Assembly: GCF_014863545.1 (NCBI RefSeq)
Contig: NZ_CP062260.1
Location: forward strand, 4,915,501 to 4,979,500
Reading direction: 5' to 3'
DNA length: 64,000 nucleotides
Source of the DNA: Paenibacillus sp. JNUCC32
Lineage (GTDB): Bacteria; Bacillota; Bacilli; Paenibacillales; Paenibacillaceae
The notes under the pieces were generated by a model. That model saw nothing but the letters and a program-made list of their open reading frames with translations. It was not told the DNA's origin and made no database searches. Position numbers and translations under genes: made by a program. Numbering within the stretch: the stretch's first letter is position 1; every line of letters begins with the position of its first letter. This document shows positions 8,917 through 18,187 of this stretch, in pieces.

Positions 8917-9072
8917 TCACCTTTTAGCTGACAAGACAAGAAACAGGGTTGCGAGCGGGCCTAACAACAGTGACAGCAGAAACCAGTTTAATCCCGTTCT
9001 GTTCTTTCCTTGGGCCAGCCCGGCATTGATCAGCGCCAGCGTTCCCCATCCCACGTAAAATTCGTTATTCAT
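8917..9072 (-). CDS. Small membrane protein, 51 residues
   Basis: ATG at 9070-9072 is preceded by GGAGGGGATAC and opens a 51-codon frame ending at 8917. The product begins MNNEFYVGWGTLALINAGLA, has a polar turn (QGKNRTG), and then a hydrophobic helix LNWFLLSLLLGPLATLFLVL with a short basic tail. Two hydrophobic segments around a G-K-N-R turn resemble widespread small bacterial membrane proteins of unknown role. Its start overlaps the stop of the 65-codon frame upstream, so three leftward frames (with DinB) overlap in series. Confidence 0.65.
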   Translation of the reverse strand: MNNEFYVGWGTLALINAGLAQGKNRTGLNWFLLSLLLGPLATLFLVLSAKR

Positions 9073-9266
9073 CGTATCCCCTCCGAACCGCATTCTATCT
9101 GGCTTAATACGTATGGCGGAATGAATCGTTGCAGGATATGCGCAAAAAGAGCAAGGAATGCTCCCTGCCCTGCGTGGTTATAAAAATTATGGCACATTCG
9201 CTTAAAATGCCGCGATGCGCGGCTCCGGAAGAAGCCGAAGCTTCCCAGCGTCAGGACGATGCTCAC
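9069..9266 (-). CDS. Possible 65-residue protein between DinB-like gene and small membrane protein
   Basis: GTG at 9264-9266 overlaps the DinB-like gene stop, with GGAG 6 bp upstream, and its own stop overlaps the next start, so both junctions are 4-bp overlaps. The product is basic with one weak hydrophobic stretch (GAFLALFAHILQRFIPPYVL) and no known domain. The overlap pattern favours translation, but the composition is unremarkable and the frame could be fortuitous. Confidence 0.35.
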   Translation of the reverse strand: MSIVLTLGSFGFFRSRASRHFKRMCHNFYNHAGQGAFLALFAHILQRFIPPYVLSQIECGSEGIR

Positions 9267-9814
9267 GCTTGCTCCAATTCCCTTAACAGCTGAAATATCT
9301 GTCCCCTGTGATGGGACTCATGCTCAATCAGATGATAGATGACCCATTCGGGCGTCACATCGTACGCCTCCAGTCGTCTGGGTCTTCTCCAGTCCGAAAG
9401 GTCCATGCCTCGGAAATGGGCAACCAGTTCCTGACGAACCATGTGCATACGGTGGAGATGCTCAGCGAGCGGCTGATCCGGCACTTCGGAAAGACGGTTA
9501 TCCTCCGTACGGTGATCCCAGGGGAAACCTGCCTTTATTTTCGGGTCCCAATCGGATTCAAGCACCTCGACGTACAGCCAGTCCGCTTCGATTAAGGCAA
9601 TATGGTATAGCAGTGAACCGATGGATTGCCGGCCGGCCGCCTTATGATTCAGATGCTCATATGGGATCCCGGCCAGCCGTTTCAATATCGTCCGCCGCAC
9701 GTCCTCAAGTCCCCATATCCAGCGGCCGATCTCCGGCTCAAACCCAGGCAGCGCCTCAACGGTCAACGTTTTCCTTTGCAAGTCTTTCACGCTCCCTCTC
9801 ATGATCTCATGCAC
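9263..9814 (-). CDS. DinB family protein
   Basis: A 183-residue four-helix-bundle protein of the DinB/YfiT superfamily. The metal-binding histidines are visible as LLYHIALIEADW (first His, about residue 71) and LIEHESHHRGQI (second and third His, about 165-171). Such proteins are damage-inducible or thiol-dependent S-transferase-like enzymes; the specific reaction is unknown. The start is ambiguous, with ATG at 9814 and 9802 and weak ribosome sites. It heads a leftward operon with two small frames overlapping in series. Confidence 0.85.
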   Translation of the reverse strand: MHEIMRGSVKDLQRKTLTVEALPGFEPEIGRWIWGLEDVRRTILKRLAGIPYEHLNHKAAGRQSIGSLLYHIALIEADWLYVEVLESDWDPKIKAGFPWDHRTEDNRLSEVPDQPLAEHLHRMHMVRQELVAHFRGMDLSDWRRPRRLEAYDVTPEWVIYHLIEHESHHRGQIFQLLRELEQA

Positions 9815-9898
9815 TTTAGGATAACAGGCGGGAGACGCAGGCTACAAGGTAACGTTCGGTTTAGACCAAAATGATCCTGGGGCCCATTGCAGCCGTTC

Positions 9899-10174
9899 TT
9901 ACTTCTTTCTGGTCGCAATCGCCTCTGCCGTTTGTTTAACGGCCTGATGCCCGAATACGGCGAACGCTCCCGCAAGGATGCCTTGGATGATATTCTCCAC
10001 GCTCCAGCCGATCAAGCCGGTTGTCAACAGGATGGATACGACCATAACCACATATACGATGCTCCAATTCGGAACCTTAGGCGTTTGCTTCAGCACGTAT
10101 CCGATCACCCAACAAGCGGCAACGACCATGAACAGCCGCGGATCGATCAGTTGAAAAATGACGCTCCATTCCAT
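9899..10174 (-). CDS. Phage-type holin (Hol44 / holin superfamily V-like)
   Basis: A 91-residue membrane protein, MEWSVIFQLIDPRLFMVVAA..., with three hydrophobic segments (about 8-28, 38-58, 62-80) and a charged C-terminus (KQTAEAIATRKK). The motif KQTPKVPNWSIVYVV followed by ENIIQGILAGAFAVFGHQ is typical of the Hol44-type holins found in Firmicute phages and prophages. No lysin or phage structural gene is adjacent, so it is an orphan. AAGGGTGGG before ATG at 10172-10174 supports this start. A degenerate relative lies at about 16.3 kb next to an amidase. Confidence 0.8.
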   Translation of the reverse strand: MEWSVIFQLIDPRLFMVVAACWVIGYVLKQTPKVPNWSIVYVVMVVSILLTTGLIGWSVENIIQGILAGAFAVFGHQAVKQTAEAIATRKK

Positions 10175-10381
10175 GACAAACCCACCCTTTCCATTCATTT
10201 TCTACATCCTATTCCTAGAGCCTATCGATCGGCTTGTACTTATATCCTTATTCCCGCAGGCAAAATAATAGAATCTGCCGATGGAATTCATGATAGGTTC
10301 ATGGATGGGCAGACGAAGCGCCAATCGCGTATTTCCGGGTGGAGGGAATACAAGAAGGTATTCTTTGAAGTGGCGTTGAAA

Positions 10382-10939
10382 CTAAAGGTCATTGCCTGCC
10401 GCTTCAATGATCCCGCAGATCCAATCGGTCAACCGCCGATCCTTCTCTTCCTGACTGCAGTCCGTTGGCAAGGCAAGGTAGTGCTGATGCTCGGGAATCC
10501 GGGGTATCCCCTTCTTCATGACGGCATCCGCCCTGGTATCATTTTGGTATTCTATAAAACGAAGATCCCTTCCGTCCAATGTCTGATAGGCATAACAGCT
10601 GTACTCGATTTCGTCGATGACGGTCCAGTGATGTCCCTGCCTCCTGGGATTGCACAACAAATGCGTACCCTTCAGCTTGTTCAATGAGTACAGAAAGCCT
10701 TGCAGCTGGGCTTCCGTTATGTGGTAGTCATCCAAGTAATACCGCTGCGAGACTCTGTCCGCATTCGTGTCGATGATCTGATAGTTTAGAATAAACGCAG
10801 CACCTTTGCGCAGCACCGGATCGAAGTAATCCTTCTGTATCCGCCCCTTATGACGGGAAAGGCGATCTGACACCAGATCATCCATGTTGCTATGGTCCAG
10901 GTTATGACCGAAAGTGATCAAGAACTTGCGATTCTTCAT
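10382..10939 (-). CDS. Hypothetical protein, 185 residues
   Basis: I do not recognise this family. The product is soluble and rich in charged and aromatic residues, starting MKNRKFLITFGHNLDHSNMDDL and containing YYLDDYHITEAQLQGFLYSL and DLRFIEYQNDTRADAVMKKG. No transmembrane segment, signal peptide or Cys-based metal site is evident. GGGGGAGTTCTGC precedes ATG at 10937-10939. It is monocistronic, between the terminator of the ABC operon and the holin. Confidence 0.6.
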   Translation of the reverse strand: MKNRKFLITFGHNLDHSNMDDLVSDRLSRHKGRIQKDYFDPVLRKGAAFILNYQIIDTNADRVSQRYYLDDYHITEAQLQGFLYSLNKLKGTHLLCNPRRQGHHWTVIDEIEYSCYAYQTLDGRDLRFIEYQNDTRADAVMKKGIPRIPEHQHYLALPTDCSQEEKDRRLTDWICGIIEAAGNDL

Positions 10940-11002
10940 GCAGAACTCCCCCTTATATGACCGATATAATTCCAGTATATTCCACCCATTATTATACAAA
11001 AC

Positions 11003-11034
11003 AAGGCAGCCTCCTCACCAACGGAAGCTGCCTT
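11003..11034 (-). terminator. Intrinsic terminator of the ABC exporter operon
   Basis: AAGGCAGC..TCC pairs with GGA.GCTGCCTT around a small loop. On the minus strand it is followed by a T-rich stretch, 48 bp after the last ABC gene stop. Confidence 0.75.
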
Positions 11035-11081
11035 GCTCATAAACCTGTTCAAACATCCCCAATTCCAAACCACATTGAATG

Positions 11082-12884
11082 TTATACCTTACTAACCTCG
11101 GCTTCATCCGCTACCGCGGCCTCGGTCTCGGTCGTGGACTGACCCTGCCATAACAGCTGCATCTCTTCGCTCGTGGCGAGCAGCTCCGCCAAGCTTCCCT
11201 CCGCTTCGATCCGTCCATCCTTCATGACGATGATATGATCGGCCTTGGACAGAGCCGCCCTGCGGTGCGATACTGCAATGCAGGTGACGTCACGCTCCTT
11301 GAACATTCCCTCCCATACCAGCTGCTCCGTCTCCACGTCCAGCGCGCTGGACAGATCGTCGAAGATGTACAGATCCGCGCCGGTCATCAGCATGCGCGCC
11401 GTGGCCGCGCGCTGGATCTGTCCCCCCGACAGCATGACGCCTCTCGGGCCGACAAACGTCTCCAGCCCTTGATCCAGATTCTCGATGTCCTTCTCCATGA
11501 CGGCCAGCCGGACGGCCCGTTCCAGCGCTTCCTCGGCCCGCTCTTTCTTCCCTTGCACGATGTTCTCTCTCAAAGGATCGCTGAACAGCCTTGGAACCTG
11601 CGGGGTATAAGCCGCCCGAGGGGGCATCAGGAAGGTAGCCGGATCGACTTCTTCCCCGTTCCAGCGAATCGTGCCCGCCTGCTTGGGCAGCAGCCCCAGC
11701 AGGGTCCGGACAAGCGTCGATTTCCCGGCCCCGATTCGGCCGGTCACCACCAGAAACTTGCCGCGCTCCAGGCGGAGGTTAATATTCGATATCCCATTCT
11801 CCGAATTCGGATAATGATAGGATAAATTCTTTACCTCCAGCTCTTTGAGCTTCTCCCCCGGCTCCCTGCGAATGAGAGGCAGTTCCGGAGGATCTTCGTT
11901 CAGATACGTTTCCCTCGCCTCAATAATCCGGTCCTCCTCGCCGGGGCGGAACAGCGAGCGCATACGGTCAAAGGAAACCTTCAGCCGTTTGTGCTGGAAC
12001 ACCATATATCCGAATAAGGAAATGCTGAACCCGATATTGGCCAGGTACGTCGTAAACAACGCAAAATCACCGACGGTGAAATGTCCGGCCTGCATCTCGG
12101 TTGCGCACATCAACAGGATCAGCCCCGTACAAATGCTCAGCACATGCTGGTTCAGGGACCGCATCCATTGTTTGAACAGATTATCCTTCAGCGCTGCCTG
12201 CCGGCGGTCCTCATTCAGCTTCGTGAAGCGTTCATGGACATGATCTTCGGCCTGCCCGAGCTTCAATGCTTGAACCGCGCCGAAGGTTTCGGCAATGAAG
12301 CTGGTGATGCGCCCCGTAGCTTCCCGGTTCTTCAGGCCGTAACGCCGTGCGCGGTTGCCGGATAAATTGTTCAGGAGCGTGACCACCACGAGCGGCAGCA
12401 CGGCCACCAGCATGATTTTCCAGTTAATGCTTGCCATGATGACAACGGATACGAGCGCAAAAACAAGGCGTCCCCAAAAATCCACCCAGGACTCCACGTA
12501 TTCCACCACTTCATCCACGTCATCGCGGAAGCGACTCATCGCCTCCCCTGGAGAAGCCGGCAAATTCCGTCCCGGCCAGCGCATGATCCCCGCCAGCATG
12601 TTGGTGCGCAAGATAGCCTGGATATGATAAATATACGTTACCCATTGATAGAAGGCTGCAAAGAACGTCCCCACCCGCGCGACCCTTACAACGGCAATAA
12701 AAATCAAAGGAACGGCCAGCCATACATAATCCGTGGAATTCGATGTGGCCCGGTCGAAAAACCACTGCATTCCGAGCCCGATCAATAACGGCAGCGAATG
12801 AAAGATGCACCACAATAAACCGTTGATTAAAAATAATGAGGGCCTAAATCGAAACAGCCGCCCTATAAAACCCGTGATGGTCAC
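11082..12884 (-). CDS. ABC transporter ATP-binding/permease protein (degenerate-site half of a heterodimer)
   Basis: A 600-residue half-transporter: an N-terminal six-helix membrane domain (about residues 15-320) and a C-terminal ATPase domain. Walker A is [10 protein letters not shown], the signature is LSGGQIQRA, and the Walker B segment is [12 protein letters not shown], where the usual catalytic Glu is Asp. The switch His is in [12 protein letters not shown] at 12882-12884 overlaps the stop of the partner gene by 4 bp, so the two are translationally coupled. Together they form an ABCB-type exporter of drug, lipid or peptide; substrate unknown. Confidence 0.92.
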   Translation of the reverse strand: MTITGFIGRLFRFRPSLFLINGLLWCIFHSLPLLIGLGMQWFFDRATSNSTDYVWLAVPLIFIAVVRVARVGTFFAAFYQWVTYIYHIQAILRTNMLAGIMRWPGRNLPASPGEAMSRFRDDVDEVVEYVESWVDFWGRLVFALVSVVIMASINWKIMLVAVLPLVVVTLLNNLSGNRARRYGLKNREATGRITSFIAETFGAVQALKLGQAEDHVHERFTKLNEDRRQAALKDNLFKQWMRSLNQHVLSICTGLILLMCATEMQAGHFTVGDFALFTTYLANIGFSISLFGYMVFQHKRLKVSFDRMRSLFRPGEEDRIIEARETYLNEDPPELPLIRREPGEKLKELEVKNLSYHYPNSENGISNINLRLERGKFLVVTGRIGAGKSTLVRTLLGLLPKQAGTIRWNGEEVDPATFLMPPRAAYTPQVPRLFSDPLRENIVQGKKERAEEALERAVRLAVMEKDIENLDQGLETFVGPRGVMLSGGQIQRAATARMLMTGADLYIFDDLSSALDVETEQLVWEGMFKERDVTCIAVSHRRAALSKADHIIVMKDGRIEAEGSLAELLATSEEMQLLWQGQSTTETEAAVADEAEVSKV

Positions 12885-14626
12885 GCCAGCTCCTCCTCTC
12901 TGCCTGTGCTCAGCAGTCTCGCATAATGCGATGCCGGATCTAACGCAAGTGCTTCCCGTGCGCCGAATTCCAGAATTCGTCCGTCACCCAGCACCATGAT
13001 TTTATCCACCTGCTCCAGGGTAGCCAGCCGATGCGCGATGATGATGCCCGTACAACTGCTCATCAGCTGATCGACGGCTGCCTGCAGCATGGTCTCCGTT
13101 GCGGCGTCCAAGCGGGAAGAGGGTTCATCCAGAATCACCAGGCTCGGCTGCGTCAAAAATACCCGGGTTAACGCAAACAGCTGCGCTTCCCCGGCGGACA
13201 ACGAGGCCCCGCCTGTGGTCAGATGCGTATCCAGACCTTCCGGCTGCGCATCGATCCACTGCCGAAGCCCGAGACGCTCCGTCGTTTCCAGGATGAATTC
13301 GTCCGACACGCCGTGATCGAACAGCGTCAGGTTGTCGCGCAGCGAGCCGTCGAACAGCTGCACATCCTGCGTAACCATCCCCACCCGGCGGTAAAGCGCC
13401 GGCAGCTTCAGCTTCGTGATATCCGTGCCTCCGACGCGGATGACCCCGCTGTCGATGTTATACAGCCGAAGCAGAATGCGGCTGAGACTCGACTTCCCGC
13501 TGCCGGTACGTCCGATGATCCCCAGGCGTTCACCCGGCTTCACTTCGAAGTTAATGTCCTTTAATACCGGTTTATCCGCGTTGTAACTGAAGTTGACGCC
13601 CTCAAACTCCAAACCGAGCGCGCCTTCGGGCAGCTCTTCCTGCTCCCCGTTCACGATCTCGCTCTTGTTGGACAGCAGCTCTCTGGAGCGCAGCATGCCG
13701 GATTTCGCTTTCTGGAACTCCTGCACTTGGTCGCCCAGCATCTCGATCGGATCGTTTAACATCTGCGTATATTGATAGATCAGGAACAGGGTTCCCAGCG
13801 TAATTTCATTGATCAAATAATAGCGTACCCCCAGTAACAGGACTGCGGTAACCGCTAGGGCAAACAGGATCACCGTAGTGTTCCAGGGTACGACGCGGAG
13901 CATCCAGGCTTTTCTCCCCTTCAGGAACACGCTGCGCATCAAGCGGTGAAACCGGTTCATGACGTACGGCACGTTGCCATTTGCCTGAACATCCTCGATG
14001 CCGGCGATGCGTTCCTCAATCAATCCGAACAGCGAAGCGCTGGCTTCCCGTTCGTTCTTGGAGGAATTGACGCCCATATTCCGGATGAACACCATGAACA
14101 GAATGGACAGCAGCGTGAACACCGTCATCACGATCGCGATGGGCAAATTGACCGTAAACATGAATCCCAATATGCCGGCAAGCAGCACGAAGCTGCCGAT
14201 CACCTGCACGATGAACATCGCAAAGAAATTCGAGATATTCGTCACGTCTCCGTCAATCCGCTCAATCATCTCGCCGGGCGTTTTCACATTATGAAACCGC
14301 ATATCCAGCCGTAAGCAATGCTTCAAAAGATCGCCGCGGAGCCGGTTCGTCGCGCGCCATGAAATATCATTCCCCAGATAACTGACAGCTACGGTAATCA
14401 GCTGGTTCAACACAGCCACGATCAGGAATAATCCCGCAAGCTGGATCAGCGTGGCTATCACGCCTCCGCCGGCTGCCGTGTCGATAAAGCGTTTGACAAT
14501 CTGCGGATTCAGCAGCTGCAAGCCGGTCGACGTCAGCAGCATGGCCAGCAGCAGGATCAGCCGTCCTTTTACCGGCTTCAAATACCGCAGCAGCCATGAC
14601 ATGGATACCTTTTCTTTTTTGGGCAC
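12881..14626 (-). CDS. ABC transporter ATP-binding/permease protein (catalytic half of a heterodimer)
   Basis: A 581-residue half-transporter with an N-terminal membrane domain (about residues 15-310) and an ATPase domain. Walker A is [10 protein letters not shown] and Walker B is [12 protein letters not shown] with the catalytic Glu intact, but the signature is LSAGEAQLF instead of LSGGQ. Its degenerate signature matches the partner's degenerate Walker B, the known asymmetry of heterodimeric exporters. The GTG at 14624-14626 follows GGGGGTGG at good spacing; ATGs at 14647 and at residue 9 of this call are alternatives. It is the first gene of the operon. Confidence 0.9.
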   Translation of the reverse strand: MPKKEKVSMSWLLRYLKPVKGRLILLLAMLLTSTGLQLLNPQIVKRFIDTAAGGGVIATLIQLAGLFLIVAVLNQLITVAVSYLGNDISWRATNRLRGDLLKHCLRLDMRFHNVKTPGEMIERIDGDVTNISNFFAMFIVQVIGSFVLLAGILGFMFTVNLPIAIVMTVFTLLSILFMVFIRNMGVNSSKNEREASASLFGLIEERIAGIEDVQANGNVPYVMNRFHRLMRSVFLKGRKAWMLRVVPWNTTVILFALAVTAVLLLGVRYYLINEITLGTLFLIYQYTQMLNDPIEMLGDQVQEFQKAKSGMLRSRELLSNKSEIVNGEQEELPEGALGLEFEGVNFSYNADKPVLKDINFEVKPGERLGIIGRTGSGKSSLSRILLRLYNIDSGVIRVGGTDITKLKLPALYRRVGMVTQDVQLFDGSLRDNLTLFDHGVSDEFILETTERLGLRQWIDAQPEGLDTHLTTGGASLSAGEAQLFALTRVFLTQPSLVILDEPSSRLDAATETMLQAAVDQLMSSCTGIIIAHRLATLEQVDKIMVLGDGRILEFGAREALALDPASHYARLLSTGREEELA

Positions 14627-14740
14627 AGTGCCCACCCCCATATGCAAGCAAGTATGTACGGACCGTCATCCCCCAAACACAGGCATGCCCGGCAGTAAAT
14701 CATTACCAGTCTACATGAAAACCCCGATCATTCCTAGGTA

Positions 14741-14774
14741 AAGAATAATTATAATGTGATGATCGTTTATTCTT
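14741..14774. promoter_or_regulatory. Inverted repeat in the ABC operon upstream region
   Basis: AAGAATAA (14741-14748) and TTATTCTT (14767-14774) form a perfect 8-bp inverted repeat with an 18-bp spacer that contains TATAAT-like sequence on the minus strand. It could be an operator over the ABC exporter promoter. Confidence 0.3.
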
Positions 14775-14952
14775 AAGTGCATAACTGCACGGCCTCTCTG
14801 CGATTATATACAATTGAAGGAGCCCCTTCCGTCTTCTCTTCCTATATAAATCTAACGAGTCAATACCCGCTTCAAAAAAAAGCGAATCCGATAATTCAGC
14901 ATACTCGTATATGTATAATAGAGTGACGTGCAACTTTTTGGAGGTGGGCATA

Positions 14953-15285
14953 ATGAATACTGGGATCAGTGGATTAGACGGACTGGATGAAGAGAAGCTA
15001 TCAGAAATTCGCGAAAATGCCGCAAGGCTCTCGGACATGAAACAAGAGGTGCCCGTGGAAGAACTGTTCTCGGAATCATTTATTCAAAGACATACGAAGT
15101 TTTCTTCCATCGATCACTTGCTGAAGGCCGCTGGATACGAGGGAAGCACCGATGAAGATTTTGACGAATTCATACAAGGTCGCACGATTAACCCGTTTAT
15201 CGTTGAGCATACCCCATTTCGCAGCTGGCAGGATTTTCAGGAATTAGCCGTATCCGCTTATATTACGAAATGGCTGGGATTGTAA
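14953..15285 (+). CDS. Hypothetical protein, 110 residues
   Basis: A small acidic soluble protein that I do not recognise, starting MNTGISGLDGLDEEKLSEIREN. GGAGGTGG lies 5-6 bp before ATG at 14953, which is clearly better than the upstream in-frame ATG at 14911. The middle (FSESFIQRHTKFSSIDHLLKAAGY) looks like an amphipathic helical region. A -10-like TATAAT lies about 36 bp upstream, and a strong terminator follows at 15341, so it is a monocistronic unit. Confidence 0.7.
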   Translation: MNTGISGLDGLDEEKLSEIRENAARLSDMKQEVPVEELFSESFIQRHTKFSSIDHLLKAAGYEGSTDEDFDEFIQGRTINPFIVEHTPFRSWQDFQELAVSAYITKWLGL

Positions 15286-15340
15286 ATATTCCATCAGTAC
15301 CGTACCCCGGGTCTTTCCTCTAATAAGGGAAGACAACCAA

Positions 15341-15388
15341 AGAAGCCCCTCTAACCTATGTTAGAGGGGCTTCTGATATATTTTTTTA
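15341..15388 (+). terminator. Intrinsic terminator
   Basis: A perfect 15-bp stem (AGAAGCCCCTCTAAC with GTTAGAGGGGCTTCT) and a 4-nt loop, followed by a T-rich run. Confidence 0.9.
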
Positions 15389-15540
15389 AAAGGGGTGCTT
15401 TTATCTTATGCCTCAAATATTAAGGGAAGCTTAAATTACGATTAAAGAGACATAAATTGTTCAACATGAACGCGTCCTTGTGCATCTACATCAAGACACG
15501 GCGAGGAAGGCACTTCATCTAAAAGCCACCGGACTCGAGT

Positions 15541-16275
15541 CTATTCGGTCGTCACCGTAGCCGTCTTGGTCTTGTTATCCCATCCCACCTTGACGCCTAA
15601 TGCCTCACCGATGGCCCGGAGCGGTACATAGGTCACGCCATTCTCCAGCTTGCCATCTTCGATCTGCTTACCGTTTACAATGACATTGACCTTATCGCTC
15701 ACCGCAGCAGCCCCCTCTTTCTTCTGAAGTCCCAGGTATTTGGCAATGCCGTTGACATGGCCTCTCGCCAGAGCGTCCAGCACGTCCGGCCGTTTCAGCT
15801 TGGCTGCATCCGCTGCCACATCGATAAACAGGTTCTCGGTCAACACCGCAGGCATTTTAGATTCACGGACCATATGCAGGTTAGCCGCCTTCTGTCCTCG
15901 ATCACTTGCCCCGTAGGATGTAATCGCGCTCATGACCTCCGAATGAATAACATTCTGGAGTTTTACCGAACCAGGGCTTGCGGAGGTATATCGATATGAC
16001 TCGAAGCCCCCTGCACCGCCGCCTGCGTTACAGTGGATGCTTACCAGGACATCGGCACCGGCAGCGTTTGCCTTATCGGTCCGTTCCGCCAATTCCAGAA
16101 ACACGTCGGAAGACCGGGAGAGGTATACCTGAACGCCGTCGTATTCGGCTTCCAATCGTTTTTTCACGGCCAGGGACAGCGCTAATACGATATCCTTTTC
16201 CTGCAGCCCGTTTCCGGTGGCTCCGGCATCCTTTCCGCCATGTCCTGCGTCAATCCAAACCTTTTTCACGATCAT
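15541..16275 (-). CDS. N-acetylmuramoyl-L-alanine amidase with C-terminal stalk domain
   Basis: A 244-residue cell-wall hydrolase. The N-terminal Amidase_3 domain (about 1-175) has the zinc-binding WIDAGHGGKDAG, an ADVLVSIHCNAG segment and ENLFID, which carries the catalytic Glu. The C-terminal 50 residues (VIVNGKQIEDGKLENGVTYVPLRAIGEALGVKVGWD) form a copper-amine-oxidase-like stalk domain common in Paenibacillus surface proteins. No signal peptide is present, so export could depend on a holin, as for phage and mother-cell lysins such as CwlC. AAAGGCGGTGA precedes ATG at 16275. The start overlaps the end of a broken holin gene. Confidence 0.9.
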   Translation of the reverse strand: MIVKKVWIDAGHGGKDAGATGNGLQEKDIVLALSLAVKKRLEAEYDGVQVYLSRSSDVFLELAERTDKANAAGADVLVSIHCNAGGGAGGFESYRYTSASPGSVKLQNVIHSEVMSAITSYGASDRGQKAANLHMVRESKMPAVLTENLFIDVAADAAKLKRPDVLDALARGHVNGIAKYLGLQKKEGAAAVSDKVNVIVNGKQIEDGKLENGVTYVPLRAIGEALGVKVGWDNKTKTATVTTE

Positions 16276-16480
16276 TCACCGCCTTTGTAGGTTGTTGAAT
16301 AGCCTGGTGGCTAAATACAGCGGAGTAGGCCGCGTCCCTTCCTTCCGCTCATGCTTCCACGTTTACTAGGCAAGGCAACTATAGATCCTACTGCAAGGAC
16401 GAGTATATAATATAAGATACTCCAATGGGGTACGGTCGGTGTTTGCTGGAGCCTATATCGAATGGCCCGGTTACGGTTTT
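16244..16480 (-). pseudogene. Degenerate holin gene upstream of and overlapping the amidase
   Basis: The minus strand reads LQQTPTVPHWSILYYILVLAVGS (about 16450-16380), matching the KQTPKVPNWSIVYVV core of the intact holin at 9899. In another frame it then reads AAYSAVFSHQAIQQPTKAVNDRE (about 16335-16265), matching GAFAVFGHQAVKQTAEAI. Between them there is a frame change and an in-frame TGA (VEA-stop-AEG), and the N-terminal helix is not recognisable. The second frame ends inside the amidase gene. This reads as a holin inactivated by frameshift and truncation, originally a holin-endolysin cassette. Confidence 0.6.
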
Positions 16481-16636
16481 GAGCTGACCTCTTGTGCCCC
16501 AGGCCCAAGCTTCATTTCATCCGGAATCCCTGATATTATGCATACAATGGAACTTTCCCGGAGATTGCCTTCATGTTTGGCTAGGCGGTGATTTCATCCG
16601 TGTTACTTCTATTCTAACCGATCGGAGACGGGTTAT

Positions 16637-16858
16637 ATGTCTGGATTTGTACTTATCGTGTTCGCTACAGCTCTTATCATTCGTGGTGTCATGAGGATGC
16701 GCAAACCCACATGGGGGTCCTTATATAAAATGTGGAGCATAAAGTATGGGTCGGAGCCTGATTCCGACTACATTCGCTATATAAAATCCAGCGGGATTCT
16801 TCTGGTGGTTCTGGGATCAATCGTACTCGTATTCGGTATCCTGATGGTTATATTTTGA
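16637..16858 (+). CDS. Small membrane protein, 73 residues (DUF6199-like)
   Basis: Two hydrophobic helices (MSGFVLIVFATALIIRGV, residues 1-18, and SSGILLVVLGSIVLVFGILMVIF, about 51-73) flank a polar loop containing KPTWGSLYKMWSIKYGSEPDSDYIRYIKSSG. Spacing and loop resemble DUF6199-type small membrane proteins; function unknown. GGAG lies about 12 bp upstream of ATG at 16637. A terminator follows at 16889. Confidence 0.65.
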   Translation: MSGFVLIVFATALIIRGVMRMRKPTWGSLYKMWSIKYGSEPDSDYIRYIKSSGILLVVLGSIVLVFGILMVIF

Positions 16859-16888
16859 GCCCCATTACCGATCATCCCTTTAGGATTT

Positions 16889-16925
16889 AAAAAGCCCTGC
16901 CGACATGAGTCGGCAGGGCTTTTTG
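16889..16925. terminator. Bidirectional intrinsic terminator
   Basis: The stem AAAGCCCTGCCGAC pairs with GTCGGCAGGGCTTT around a 4-nt loop, with A- and T-runs on the two sides. It separates the rightward membrane protein gene from the leftward yjcZ-like gene. Confidence 0.85.
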
Positions 16926-16943
16926 TTGCGAAGAGAAACGAAA

Positions 16944-17039
16944 TTATACCCAGAAAGAAGCAGTAATGATAACCAACAAGATGAAGAGAACAAGAATCGC
17001 TCCCACAGAGTTATACCCACCGTATCCAACTTCGCCCAT
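16944..17039 (-). CDS. YjcZ family sporulation protein
   Basis: A 31-residue peptide, MGEVGYGGYNSVGAILVLFI followed by LLVIITASFWV. The YGGY-(x)n-hydrophobic helix ending with an aromatic residue is the signature of the YjcZ/YjcM-type sporulation peptides expressed in the spore compartment. GGAGGGAATCTC precedes ATG at 17037-17039. The longer in-frame opening upstream lacks support. Confidence 0.85.
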   Translation of the reverse strand: MGEVGYGGYNSVGAILVLFILLVIITASFWV

Positions 17040-17209
17040 GAGATTCCCTCCTTTGCTTACGATACGATATAACGTATTCAAAATTTCATGAAGTGTCAGG
17101 GCGCATGTACTGCTCATAGACAAAAAATACCCCCGCCAGCCTCTGCCAGCGATCCAAATGTCACTCGGCGACGATATTTCCTGTCCAGTCAGGCGGTAAC
17201 AACTTATTT

Positions 17210-18172
17210 TCAATCCCGGTAAATCAAATTTGGCACGATACGTATATAAACAAGCTCGGCAATTAGCTCTATCACGGTTTGAGTGACGATTACCGCTGCT
17301 GCAATCGTAGCCATTTCCTCAGGCAGGGTAAGTGCTAAAGGAAGAACGACTAATGAATTCCGTGTCCCTGCACTAAATATAAGCGCTCTCCCATCCTTGG
17401 GTCCGATTCGAAAAAACGCCGAGGTCGCCCGTGAAATAAACGGCGTCATGATATGGAATAGAACATAAATGGGAATAACCGCTATGATAACGCTAAGATC
17501 TTCATACACCCTCCCGATTTGTGAAGCAATGACTACAAAAAGAACGATTGCCATAAAGGGTACAGGGAGCCATGCGGTTAATTGCAACGATTTTGAACCC
17601 TTGGCACTTTTCTTGGCCCAGAACTGTGCAGCCAAAGCAAGAAGCAACGGGACGAAAATCAAGAAGATAAATGCCTCGACAAATGGGCCCACCTTGACCA
17701 TTTCTGCTGCTTCCGAGCCAAGGAAAAGCCACAAGTAAAACGGAAGCATAATCATCTGTACTACAAAAAGGATCGGTGTGGACGCAAGAATCAATCGCTC
17801 ATTCCCTTTCCCTAACTGTGTAAAAACAATAACATAATCAATGCATGGCGTCAGAAGCACAAGGCAAACACCAAGTAAAACGGGAGCCGGTTGAGGAAAT
17901 ACCAAGGTTAGAATATAGACGAGAACCGGTGTCAGAACAAAATTCACAAGCAATAAAGCTCCTATAAAACGCCCGTTGGATAAAGCCTCCCTCAGCTTAA
18001 GGAATGGAATTTGACAAAACATGCTGAAAAGAAGAATGGCAATCATGAATGATATGGCAGGCTCAACAAACATGCCTATGGCGGGACTTAATAAGCCCAT
18101 TACTGCACCTAATATCAAGGCTGCTGCATAAACGCCTATTTGATTCTTCTCTACACTCTCCAGTCTAAGCAT
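17210..18172 (-). CDS. ACR3/bile acid:sodium symporter-family permease (arsenic resistance protein-like)
   Basis: A 320-residue integral membrane protein with about ten hydrophobic helices. The segment LLTPCIDYVIVFTQLGKGNERL places a conserved Cys in the fourth or fifth helix, as in the ACR3 arsenite carriers (APCTAMV), although the motif differs and no arsR or arsenate reductase is nearby. Export of arsenite or transport of another organic anion is possible. ATG at 18170-18172 with GTGGAG upstream is preferred over GTG at 18187. Confidence 0.8.
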   Translation of the reverse strand: MLRLESVEKNQIGVYAAALILGAVMGLLSPAIGMFVEPAISFMIAILLFSMFCQIPFLKLREALSNGRFIGALLLVNFVLTPVLVYILTLVFPQPAPVLLGVCLVLLTPCIDYVIVFTQLGKGNERLILASTPILFVVQMIMLPFYLWLFLGSEAAEMVKVGPFVEAFIFLIFVPLLLALAAQFWAKKSAKGSKSLQLTAWLPVPFMAIVLFVVIASQIGRVYEDLSVIIAVIPIYVLFHIMTPFISRATSAFFRIGPKDGRALIFSAGTRNSLVVLPLALTLPEEMATIAAAVIVTQTVIELIAELVYIRIVPNLIYRD

Positions 18173-18187
18173 CTGTCCACGCTCCAC

